The translations under genes and the position numbers were made by a program. From NCBI GenBank assembly GCA_902459845.2, contig CABPSV020000711.1, forward strand, positions 1 through 10,081: a stretch of 10,081 nt of DNA, written 5' to 3'. The stretch's first letter is position 1, and every line of letters starts with the position of its first letter. The stretch is from Hepatocystis sp. ex Piliocolobus tephrosceles (taxonomy: Eukaryota > Apicomplexa > Aconoidasida > Haemosporida > Plasmodiidae). Positions 1 through 7,650 of this stretch are shown here, piece after piece. The notes beneath the pieces are model-generated. The model ran no database searches and was not told the DNA's origin. It saw nothing but the letters and a program-made list of their open reading frames with translations.

Positions 1-115
1 AAAATAAAATAAAAAAAAAATGTTATAAAATAAAATAAAAAAGTACAGATGAAATAAATTAAAAAAAAAAAGTTTATGAGTAAAATCCATTCAAAAACGT
101 GTGAATAATGCGTAC
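1..115 (-). other. Probable intron (5' part) of the CLAMP-like gene
   Basis: Reading leftward, the frame remains open here by chance, but the product becomes mostly Phe, Ile, Leu and Tyr, and the DNA is nearly pure A on the plus strand, as in Plasmodium introns. A candidate donor GTACGC begins at 115 and would split codon 325 in phase 1. An earlier alternative donor, GTGAAG, begins at 134. The acceptor is outside the window. Confidence 0.5.
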
Positions 116-1088
116 GTGAAATTAAGAGCTTCACGTGGTCAACAGCACTAGGCGTATTTAAGTCAAAATAAATTTTATCACCATCATAGCTAGCACTATC
201 GGTAATGTTAAAAACAAGTGAATTTTGTTTCTCATAATTAAAATTGATTTTATAATAAGGATTAAAAATATATTTATAGAAAGAGAAATTTTTAAAAAAA
301 GTTTTTAATGAATATTTTATTAACAATTTTAAAGAAGAGTATGAAAAAACCTTTACACAATAAGGTGATCTATTTATTGAATGATTTAACATAATATTTT
401 TAAATTCTAAAAAAAAATTTGTTATATCATTATAATTTGTTATAAATTTTATAAAAATATATTTTTTAATAGACAAAAAAGTTGATATTTCGACTATAGA
501 TATATTTTTACTAATACAATAAATTAATATGTTGTAAAAAAAATCAGTAATTATTTTTTTCATTTGGTTTTTTTTTAAATTATTCATGTCATGTGTTAAG
601 TGTTCAGCTAGTTCATCTGGTTCATCTGGTTCATCTGGTTCATCTGGTTCATCTGGTTCATTTGGTTCATCTGGTTCATCTGGTTCATCTGGTTCATCTG
701 GTTCATCTGGTTCATCTGGTTCATCTGGTTCATCTGGTTCATCTGGTTCATCTGGTTCATCTGGTTCATCTGGTTCATCTGGTTCATCTGATGCATATGG
801 TTCATATAAATTACATTTATTGGAATGTTTTTTTTTGTTTTTTTCATTACTTGTACCTATAGGCAAAAAATTATCAATACATACTTTCATTTTTCTACTA
901 CTCCTTTCAACAACCTCTCTATCACATGCTATATTAAAATGCATTTTCAGTCCTTCGTTTAACATTTTTCTTTGTTTCTTTCTATTACTTGTTATTATTA
1001 TTTTCCTCATTTGTTTTTTGCTTATATCTGCACAAGTGAAGTGCTTAAGTTTTTTCTTTTTTTTCTCATTTTCGCTTTTTTTATTCAT
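116..1088 (-). CDS. CLAMP / C1a-32 (CFAP119)-like axonemal protein, 5' part, runs off the left edge
   Basis: The frame opens with ATG at 1088 and stays open to the window edge, but coding character is lost near 116, where a GTACGC donor at 115-110 may start an intron; about 325 residues are therefore supported. Residues 1-100 are basic and Lys-rich. Residues 101-160 are 20 tandem Asp-Glu-Pro triplets (one NEP, the last DEL). Residues 175-285 look globular: FFYNILIYC, then EISTFLSI, then HSINRSPYCVKVFS (236-249), then FFKNFSFYKYIF. This order resembles the CLAMP domain of flagellar C1a-32 and CFAP119 proteins, whose hallmark is a HSVxRPPFSxGIFS-type segment followed by a YYRHYxLYxYxF-type segment. 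The family serves the central apparatus of motile axonemes, which in Plasmodium would mean the male gamete. The family call is from remembered motifs and is moderate; that the gene is coding is near certain. A TAG lies directly before the ATG, so the start could instead follow a splice acceptor. The gene is tandem with, and downstream of, the U1-70K gene. Confidence 0.72.
609..788 (-). repeat. (GATGAACCA)20 in-frame minisatellite encoding Asp-Glu-Pro
   Basis: There are 20 uninterrupted 9-bp units (GGTTCATCT on the plus strand) in frame with the CLAMP-like gene. One unit has GAT changed to AAT (Asn), and the last unit reads DEL. Near-perfect identity at the DNA level indicates recent expansion by slippage. 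The product is an acidic, proline-spaced stretch between a basic N-terminus and the globular domain. The Ser-Ser-Gly and Asn-Gln-Met readings of this tract in other frames are shadows. Confidence 0.95.
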
Positions 1089-2056
1089 CTAGTATAACAA
1101 AAATAAAAGATAAATAAGTAGTAGACGATATGGTGATATAACTATCTTGCTAGTAGCATCAAATATGATAAGTTTTTTTATTTTTTTTTATTTTTATTTT
1201 TATTTTTTCAACAATTTAATGACACATAATAATATATATAGACGTCGTTATAACATGTGTTTAAAGATTATATATACACATGTGCATAAACAAACGACAT
1301 ACGGAAATTGTTATAATGAAAAAATAGGTATAATAAAATTAATATCTTAATAAAAATAACATATATTTAATAATAGCAAGAAAATTATGCCTTTTCTTTT
1401 TTTCTTATCACATATAAATATACACAATTAGACCATGTAACAATGTCTAATGATTTTTTTTTTTTTTTTTTTAATCAATTGTTAACGTTTTTTTACATAA
1501 AACATGTTTAAGGTTAAAAGTTTTTATTATAAATATGTTTCCTTTAAAAAAAAAAATTGTAACACAACTAATGTCATTCAATTTTTAAATATACACACAA
1601 AAAAAAAAAAAAAAAAAAAAAGGTCATGAGGTGTAGCTAAAAAAAAAAAAATGTGTTCGCATAAGTTAAAGCTATACAATACATCCCTATTTCTTTCTCT
1701 CTCTACATACATATATATATATATACAAACTTTCTTAAATTTATATATTAATACTTAAATAAAATGAACAGTATATTGTATTATTTATTTAACTATTTGA
1801 CATATAAAGTAAAAATAAATTATGCTACATTGTTTTAAGAGCAAGTAATTAAAAAAAAAAATAAATAAATAAATAAAAAAGAAGCAAGCACACACATGGA
1901 TAGTATATTATCAAATGGGTATATAATGAAACTAAGGCAAATTACTTAATTAAATAAAAAAAGAAAAAAACATAAAATAACTAAATAAAAGTATATACCA
2001 ACTGTTATATATTTACAAACATTCTATGTTATATATATATATTTAAGATAAAAAAG

Positions 2057-2081
2057 AAAAAAAAAAAAAAAAAAAAAAAAA
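2057..2081. repeat. Poly(A) homopolymer, 25 nt
   Basis: An uninterrupted run of 25 A on the plus strand, in the intergenic region upstream of the CLAMP-like gene. Poly(dA:dT) runs of this kind tend to disfavour nucleosomes; any regulatory role here is inference. Confidence 0.9.
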
Positions 2082-2544
2082 CTATAAGTTATTTTTAAAT
2101 AATTCACATGTACTATATTTTTTTAAAAGTGATGAAATAGGGTAGAGTATGAATAAGTAAGGTATACATGCATATATATATATATATATATGTGCGCGCT
2201 TCATGTATGTAAAATAAAAAGACATAAAAAAAAAAAAATGCACATATTTTATTTCCTTTTTAATGTAAAATCGTATAGTCAAATAGAGGATATAATAAAA
2301 ATATGAATTAAAATATCTATGAGCTAAAAAAAAAATCATGCAAAATGTAAAATGTGTAAGCCACATAAAAAAAAGTATTACATAAACATTGTTATTGTTC
2401 TTATTCACGTGTTTATAAATATATATAATTTTTCCAAAAAATAGCAAAGAATTTTTTTTTTTTTTTTTAGCTTTCAGTAATAAACAAATTGTACAAACTA
2501 TAAAGCAGGCGTCAACGTGGAACGAAAACAACATGTAAATAGGC

Positions 2545-2545
<1 letters not shown>

Positions 2546-2575
<30 letters not shown>

Positions 2576-2580
2576 TGTGT
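2546..2580. repeat. (ATGT)n tetranucleotide microsatellite
   Basis: About eight copies of ATGT grade into GTGTGTGCACATAC. The reverse strand reads as His-Thr-Tyr-Ile repeats in a spurious frame. It lies in the 3' flank of U1-70K. Confidence 0.85.
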
Positions 2581-2783
2581 GTGCACATACACAACTACCT
2601 TTCACGTTTCTGTTACTACTACATGTTAAATAATGACAAAAAAATAAAAGTTTTATTAGTTTTAAAACAGCAAAAATTAAAAACATATAATTTAATATAC
2701 CAATAGGCTGATTTCACCCATAATCTTATTTTATTTTAATACATTTGTTTTTTGACCAGTTTAAATAGGATTAATTAGAAAAT

Positions 2784-2826
2784 TGTTAGTTCGCTAGTTA
2801 GTTAGTTCGTTTTTTCGCTAGTTCAC
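2784..2826. repeat. Short degenerate TTCGCTAGTTAG repeat downstream of U1-70K
   Basis: GTTAGTTCGCTAG is followed by GTTAGTTAGTTCG, and then TTCGCTAGTTC recurs about 25 bp later. The block sits 30-70 bp beyond the U1-70K stop and carries more G and C than its surroundings. It may lie in the 3' UTR; no function is evident. Confidence 0.6.
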
Positions 2827-2853
2827 TATGTATAAAGTAATTGCAATATTCCA

Positions 2854-4284
2854 CTAGTTCCTATATGAATTGTCATATTTATTATTATCATTATAATGTT
2901 TTTTATCATATGTATGTGAAGAATAACTATCCACATCATGTCTATCATGTACCATATGTTTATTATAGTTATGAACATTTTTTGTTGTATTCATTTCTTG
3001 TTCTTCACTATAATTATTATTATAATTATCTTGTGTGTTATTATAATTCTTATTTTCATTTTCACTATATGTATACATATGGCTATCATCTCCATCGGTT
3101 TTAATCCTACACTCATACATATTATTATCTCTATTATCATACATACTCCTTTCCCTATCTTCATACATACTCCTTTCCCTATCTTCATACATACTCCTTT
3201 CCCTGTCACCATATATGTCCCTTTCCCTGTCTCCATATATGTCTCTTTCCTTATCATCATATGTGTTTCCATCTCCACCTCTCTTCCGATGTTTATAAGT
3301 ATGTTCACTTTTTGAGTTACTATTACGATTTATATGTGTGCGATCTCTTATTGAACTATGTCTTTCTTGACTATATCTATGTCGTTTATGTCTTTCATTA
3401 GAATGTTGGGTTTTATGTCGATGATGATGTGAATGACGAGAGTGATGACGAGGGTGATGACGAGAATGATGGCGAGAGTGATGACGGGAGTGATGATGAG
3501 AATGAGAATTATGGTGAATACTACGATGATGACTTTTTTTCTCTCTCTCTATTTCTTTATCATAACCATCATCTCTTTCACTATATAAACGTACATTTTT
3601 ATATTTCGATTCATTTTTATTTGAATGATGATCAAATTTATGTTTATGAATTAATACATCCCAATTAACACTATGTGTTATTTTTTTCTTTTCACTTGAT
3701 CCTCTAGCAGGACCTCTTCCACCACCTAATCGTCGAGGATACCAATTTTTAATGGTTCTTCCACGTTCAATATCAACTAATATTCTTCTATTTTCAATTT
3801 TTTTTCCATCAGCTAATTTATAAGCTTCATTAAAACTTTTAGTATGTTCAAATTCTATGAAAGCGTATCCTTTAGGTTTATCATTTTTATCATATATTAT
3901 TTTAATTTTTCTTATTTTACCATAAGTTTCAAATTCTTTTTTTAATTTTTTTTCATTTACATCATAAGATAATCTACCTATAAATAATGTTTTATGTGCA
4001 TCACTTGTTAAGTCATTATTCTTAAAAGGGTCATAATTTTTTCTTTTTTCTTTCATAATTAATTCATTGTATGTTATCTTCTCTTTTTTTTTTCTCTCTT
4101 TTCTTTCAATATTATTTTCTAATTTTATTTTTGGAGGAGGTTCTGTATCTTCAAAATAGTTCAAAAAATCTGCAATACCTGTATATTCTTTTGATTTCTT
4201 TTTTTGTATTGGTTTGTAAAAGTTTAATAATGGCCTAGCTTGGAACAAAATTAAAATATGTGGTGGCATACCAATCGCCGACAT
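2854..4284 (-). CDS. SNRP70: U1 small nuclear ribonucleoprotein 70 kDa (U1-70K)
   Basis: A single-exon gene of 476 codons. Family knowledge: U1-70K binds stem-loop I of U1 snRNA, helps anchor U1C, and contacts SR proteins during 5' splice-site recognition in the nucleus. Visible here: the U1-70K N-terminal motif (residues 1-95, MPPHILILFQARPLL, GIADFLNYFEDTEPPP, DPFKNND); an RRM at about 98-172 with RNP2 LFIGRL (100-105) and RNP1 KGYAFIEF (138-145); and the diagnostic DGKKIENRRILVDIERGRT ... WYPRRLGGGRG after it (159-191). The C-terminus replaces the usual Arg/Ser-Arg/Asp domain with a His/Arg/Ser block (about 256-310), five copies of an 8-residue RER[DS][IM]Y[GE]D repeat (about 346-384) and an Asn/Tyr-rich tail. 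The ATG at 4284 is preceded by AAAA, and the conserved N-terminus begins there, which settles the start. The stop is TAG at 2854-2856. It is divergent from SKP1. Confidence 0.97.
   Translation of the reverse strand: MSAIGMPPHILILFQARPLLNFYKPIQKKKSKEYTGIADFLNYFEDTEPPPKIKLENNIERKERKKKEKITYNELIMKEKRKNYDPFKNNDLTSDAHKTLFIGRLSYDVNEKKLKKEFETYGKIRKIKIIYDKNDKPKGYAFIEFEHTKSFNEAYKLADGKKIENRRILVDIERGRTIKNWYPRRLGGGRGPARGSSEKKKITHSVNWDVLIHKHKFDHHSNKNESKYKNVRLYSERDDGYDKEIEREKKSHHRSIHHNSHSHHHSRHHSRHHSRHHPRHHSRHSHHHRHKTQHSNERHKRHRYSQERHSSIRDRTHINRNSNSKSEHTYKHRKRGGDGNTYDDKERDIYGDRERDIYGDRERSMYEDRERSMYEDRERSMYDNRDNNMYECRIKTDGDDSHMYTYSENENKNYNNTQDNYNNNYSEEQEMNTTKNVHNYNKHMVHDRHDVDSYSSHTYDKKHYNDNNKYDNSYRN
3133..3249 (-). 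repeat. 24-bp coding repeat in U1-70K (five octapeptide copies)
   Basis: Five tandem 24-bp units encode RERDIYGD / RERSMYED-type octapeptides. Copies grade from DIYG upstream to SMYE downstream, which suggests stepwise duplication. The repeat preserves the alternating Arg-Glu/Asp character expected of a U1-70K tail but adds one Tyr per unit. Confidence 0.9.
3415..3510 (-). repeat. His/Arg/Ser low-complexity coding tract in U1-70K
   Basis: Residues about 259-290 are built from SRHH/PRHH tetrapeptides, coded by imperfect 12-bp units. The tract follows the RRM and glycine-rich linker, where other U1-70K proteins carry RS/RD/RE dipeptides. The opposite strand reads as Asp/Glu-rich and is a shadow. 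Confidence 0.85.
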
Positions 4285-4385
4285 TTTTATTTTTATAAAT
4301 CAAATTAAGATTAAGTAATTGAAAACAAAAAAACAGACTTTCTATATCTTTTTATGTCTTCAGGAAATAAAACCTCAATAATTGA

Positions 4386-4386
<1 letters not shown>

Positions 4387-4434
<48 letters not shown>
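4387..4434. repeat. Poly(A) homopolymer, 48 nt, upstream of U1-70K
   Basis: Exactly 48 uninterrupted A on the plus strand, so T48 on the sense strand of U1-70K, 102 nt upstream of its ATG. It abuts the 12-bp minisatellite. It probably lies in the 5' leader or core promoter. Confidence 0.95.
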
Positions 4435-4436
<2 letters not shown>

Positions 4437-4641
4437 AACAAATAAATAAATAAGCCAACAAATAAGCCAACAAATAAGCCAACAAAAAAGCCAACAAATA
4501 AACCGACAAATAAACCGACAAATAAACCGACAAATAAACCAACAAATAAACCAACAATAAACCAACAAATAAACCAACAATAAACCAACAAATAAACCAA
4601 CAAATAAACCAACAAATAAACCAACAAATAAACCGACAAAT
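4435..4641. repeat. 12-bp minisatellite (CCAACAAATAAA)n
   Basis: About 17 units of CCRACAAATAAA lie upstream of U1-70K. Variants are clustered: three CCGAC units together, two 11-bp CCAACAATAAA units, and AAG-ending units at the left end beside the poly(A). The 11-bp units break any reading frame, and the reverse-strand Val-Gly-Leu-Phe-type frames are therefore not credible genes. The position suggests promoter or 5' UTR of U1-70K. Confidence 0.95.
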
Positions 4642-5239
4642 GTATGAGTTAACGACTGTGTCAAAAACTTCTTCCTCTTCAATAAATAATATAGATAAAT
4701 GTTTCTTTTGTAATTTGTTTATAAAAACTTCTTGTTTTCACTTTGCTTTAGCCTTATATATGCCTATTTATGTACATAATATATGAATATATATGCGAAT
4801 AAACACTTTCATAGTATAACTTTTATATTATGGTATAAAAAAAAATAAAAAGGACTTATTCTTCTCTATCACTTTTTTTCCTTTAGATTTTATTTTTCTT
4901 TTTTCTTAATTTTTTCCTCCGATATATTGTCATTCATCATTATGTAAAATATTGTCAACCAGTTAAGTATATTGATAAAAAAAAAAAAAATGTTTACGGC
5001 TTTTTAATAACCTTTACTGCCATTAATATATAAACATATATATGTTAAGCATATATATATATATATATATGTAAGTATATGTACAGATCGGCAATTAGTT
5101 GATAAGAAAATGATAAATGTTATTTGTTATATGGTAATATACTTGTAGGAATTGCTTTCTTCATGCCATTTCAAATGTTTTATATTTATTTTCATTTTTT
5201 TATATAACAATTTCGTAATAACATTGTTTTTGCTTCATC

Positions 5240-5240
<1 letters not shown>

Positions 5241-5288
<48 letters not shown>
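5241..5288. repeat. Poly(T) homopolymer, 48 nt, upstream of SKP1
   Basis: Exactly 48 uninterrupted T on the plus (SKP1 sense) strand, 870 nt upstream of the SKP1 ATG. It mirrors the A48 run at 4387-4434. Confidence 0.95.
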
Positions 5289-5537
5289 CTGATATACTTT
5301 ATTTAATAATGTGATAATGGTATTGTTGTTTATTATTTTTTTTATTTTATTTTTCAATTTTTTTTTTCTGCGTTAAATATACACTTACTATAAATGTAAT
5401 GTGCATTAATTAAATAATCTTGACAGCGTGAAGTTTTTTTTTTTTTTTTTCTGCAGAGGCCTGTTACTAATAAAAAAAATAACCGATACATGCACGTATG
5501 AACGCATGTTTTAATAAATAAATATATACATATATAA

Positions 5538-5551
5538 CATACGTACGTATG
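5538..5551. promoter_or_regulatory. 14-bp perfect palindrome CATACGTACGTATG
   Basis: A self-complementary site with six G/C bases in otherwise very AT-rich promoter DNA, about 610 bp upstream of SKP1. It could bind a dimeric factor such as an ApiAP2 protein. This is inference: I do not match it to a known motif with confidence. Confidence 0.35.
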
Positions 5552-5660
5552 AATGTATTTTTTTCCTTTAATATAACTTTTAACATAAACAAACAATATA
5601 GTTTTAATGTAAAACAAGTAGAGAGTTAGGCCTTCAGTTTTAGCTCCTATCAAAAACTAC

Positions 5661-5701
<41 letters not shown>

Positions 5702-6158
5702 CGTTTTTTATCACTAAAGCATTATAAAGCGTTATAACCTGTATTATACAATACTTTTTTTATTTTTTTATTTCCTCTATTCTTTCCATATGTAATCATA
5801 TCCTATAATTTTAGCAAAAAAAAAAAAAAAAAAAAAAAAGATTTTTTTATATTATTTTCGCATTTAATGAATTTTTTTAGACAGTAAAATAAATATTTAA
5901 CTATTTTATTACATCCTTATTTATCATTTCCTACTTACTCGTTCGCTTTTTTTTTTTCTTTCTTTTTTTTTTGTTTCTGAGAAGTTGTACAAAATAAAAC
6001 ATTAAGTAAGGCTGCATGTGCAAGATGTATGTATGTTCATATGTATGTATATAAGTATGTCCATATATATACAAAGAAATGCCTCTACGCTTATTACTAT
6101 GTTGCTAACGTTACATAATGTTGACATGATTTTTTTTTTTTTTTTTTAAGTAGCAAAA

Positions 6159-6681
6159 ATGAATAGTGAAAAAATAAAGTTAGTTAGTTTGGAAGGAGAT
6201 GAGTTTATAGTAGATAAACCCACAGCCTCTATGTCAACGGTTATAATGAACATACTAGAAGGTATATTTTATTTTTATTATTTTTTTTTTTTTTTTACAT
6301 AAACAAAAATATAGTTATCTTTGAAAATGTAAAAATGTTCGCACTTCCGAATGTACATAAAAATTGCATGTATAAATACAAGGAAAAAAAAAAAATAAAA
6401 TGTAATATATATATGTTATTATTAATGCTAATGGTGCTGTGATTTTATATATATATTTTTTTTTTCGCTTTAACGTTACTTTCCTGTTGAACTACTTAGT
6501 AATGACACCAGAAGAAGATACAATTCCATTCCCAAACATAAAAACACCCATTTTAAAAAAAGTTATTGAATATATGGAGTACCATATAGACAACCCTGCC
6601 GAGGAAATACCCAAACCTTTGATTACGTCGAACTTGCAAGATGTAAGAGTAAAAACAGCTGTACAACTACATTACTATATG

Positions 6682-6737
<56 letters not shown>

Positions 6738-7449
6738 CATTTATTTTATTTTATTTTTTTTTAATAGGTTGTGTCAGGTTGGGATTACGAATTTGTTAAT
6801 ACAGATAAAGAAACTCTTTACGAACTTATAGAAGTAAAAAAAAAAATAAATAAAAAAGCGTATATAAATAAGTGTGTTATAATTAAAGAAGTAACACATA
6901 AGTGGACAGTTTAAAAAAAAAAAAAAAAACTATAAAAAGCATAAAAAAGAAATATAAATATTATATATTCATGACTTTTATTTTTTTTTCACTTTTATAT
7001 GCTTAAAAAAAAAAAAAAATATTTTTTACAATAATATTTATTTAGGCATCCAACTATTTAGATATAAAACCACTCTTGGATTTAGCATGTGGTAAAATTG
7101 CTTCTATGATGAAAGATAAGACAACAGAAGAAATTAGAGCAGAGTTTGATATTGTCAATGATTTTACTAAAGAAGAAGAAAAACAGGTAAATATAACAGA
7201 AAACAAACATGAAATAAATTACTAAAAGATAATAAAATAATAAATTAAGGACCAACGGTTGTATTTTCATAAGCGATTACTATGTGTGAAACTTGATATC
7301 GATATACAATAGCAAACGAAAAATGTTGTTATTTTATTTTTTTTTCATTTTATTTTATTTTTTCGTTTTATTTTATTTTTTCATTTTATTTTTATTTATT
7401 TTTTTTTTTTCAGATACGAGAAGAAAATAGATGGTGTGGGGATATTTAG
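6159..7449 (+). CDS. SKP1: SKP1, SCF ubiquitin ligase adaptor (five exons)
   Basis: Exons are 6159-6261, 6500-6642, 6768-6833, 7046-7186 and 7414-7449, joined through GTATAT/TAG, GTAAGA/TAG, GTAAAA/TAG and GTAAAT/CAG introns of 238, 125, 212 and 227 bp. The joined frame gives 162 aa with TAG at 7447-7449, close to the 163 aa of human SKP1. Family role: SKP1 bridges cullin-1 to F-box proteins in SCF E3 ligases. Visible: the BTB/POZ-like N-terminal half ([13 protein letters not shown], then [18 protein letters not shown]), and the Skp1 C-terminal half (WDYEFV at 87-92, [38 protein letters not shown], and the final ENRWC F-box-binding end). The acidic loops found in animals are shortened. The start ATG sits in AAAAATG and begins the conserved domain. 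At residue 146 Lys stands where some protists have a hydroxylated Pro. The gene is divergent from U1-70K and convergent with the gene at 9625. Confidence 0.97.
6693..6734. repeat. (AT)21 microsatellite in SKP1 intron 2
   Basis: A 42-bp perfect AT dinucleotide run occupies a third of the 125-bp intron 2, between the GTAAGA donor and the TTTTTTTTAATAG acceptor. It is self-complementary and likely length-polymorphic. Confidence 0.9.
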
Positions 7450-7492
7450 AATGTCTCCTTTATATATGTGTCATTAATGTCACATTCTAAAT
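7444..7492 (+). other. Inverted repeat spanning the SKP1 stop codon
   Basis: ATTTAGAATGT at 7444-7454 pairs perfectly with ACATTCTAAAT at 7482-7492, leaving a 27-nt loop; the stop TAG (7447-7449) lies in the left arm. The loop contains the small palindrome CATTAATG. In SKP1 mRNA this could fold as an 11-bp stem. It is a weak candidate, since AT-rich DNA yields such stems by chance. Confidence 0.35.
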
Positions 7493-7607
7493 TAAGCAAA
7501 CAAAAGAAAAAAAAAAATAAATATATATATATATATATATATTTGATTTTTGTTTTACGTGTGCATGTTTGTACGTGTACTTTGTATTTACGCTTCTCTA
7601 AAAGCAT

Positions 7608-7650
<43 letters not shown>

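Larger units (their letters stand above)
1089..2853. other. Intergenic region between the CLAMP-like gene and the U1-70K gene
   Basis: No convincing gene is visible. The region should hold the promoter and 5' leader of the CLAMP-like gene (left side) and the 3' UTR of U1-70K (right side). It contains A/T homopolymers (for example A runs near 1600-1621 and at 2057-2081), short (TA)n tracts and a tetranucleotide microsatellite. Open frames here are Ile/Tyr/Phe-rich with no recognisable domain. I cannot place a transcription start or a polyadenylation site. Confidence 0.75.
4285..6158. promoter_or_regulatory. Divergent intergenic region between U1-70K (-) and SKP1 (+)
   Basis: The two genes are transcribed away from each other, so this stretch of about 1.9 kb must hold both promoters and both 5' leaders. 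No gene is visible. Contents in order: A48, the 12-bp minisatellite, mixed AT-rich DNA, (TA)n around 5048-5070, T48, a T16-CTGCAG acceptor-like site at 5434-5455, a 14-bp palindrome at 5538-5551, (TA)n around 5670-5693, an A run near 5816-5839, and a T run at 6130-6147 just before the SKP1 ATG. No TATA box or transcription start can be assigned with confidence in this composition. Confidence 0.8.

Noticed and set aside
608..847. Minus-strand Met-Asn-Gln repeat frame
   Set aside because: Out-of-frame reading of the same 9-bp array; it stops right after the repeat, whereas the DEP frame continues into globular sequence.
586..1092. Plus-strand frame with Ser-Ser-Gly repeats and a hydrophobic tail
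   Set aside because: It is the antisense shadow of the DEP-repeat gene; its hydrophobic tail is simply the complement of Lys-rich codons, and the minus-strand frame is longer and has domain-like sequence.
2082..2594. Minus-strand 170-codon frame in the intergenic region
   Set aside because: Composition is Phe/Tyr/Ile/Lys from AT-rich DNA, microsatellites and homopolymers are translated within it, and no domain is visible.
2938..3668. Plus-strand frames opposite U1-70K (Ile-His-Thr-Pro-Phe repeats and an Asp/Glu-rich frame)
   Set aside because: These are complements of the conserved U1-70K gene's octapeptide and His/Arg repeats.
4311..4682. Three overlapping minus-strand frames with Val-Gly-Leu-Phe repeats and poly-Phe
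   Set aside because: They translate the 12-bp minisatellite and T48. The 11-bp units switch frame, and no conserved sequence remains outside the repeats.
5354..5653. Minus-strand 99-codon frame upstream of SKP1
   Set aside because: Low-complexity AT-driven sequence with no recognisable domain, in a promoter region.
6439..6831. Single continuous frame through SKP1 exon 2 and intron 2
   Set aside because: Intron 2 (125 bp, with (AT)21) is open only by chance; reading through it loses the SKP1 frame, while splicing restores the family sequence exactly.
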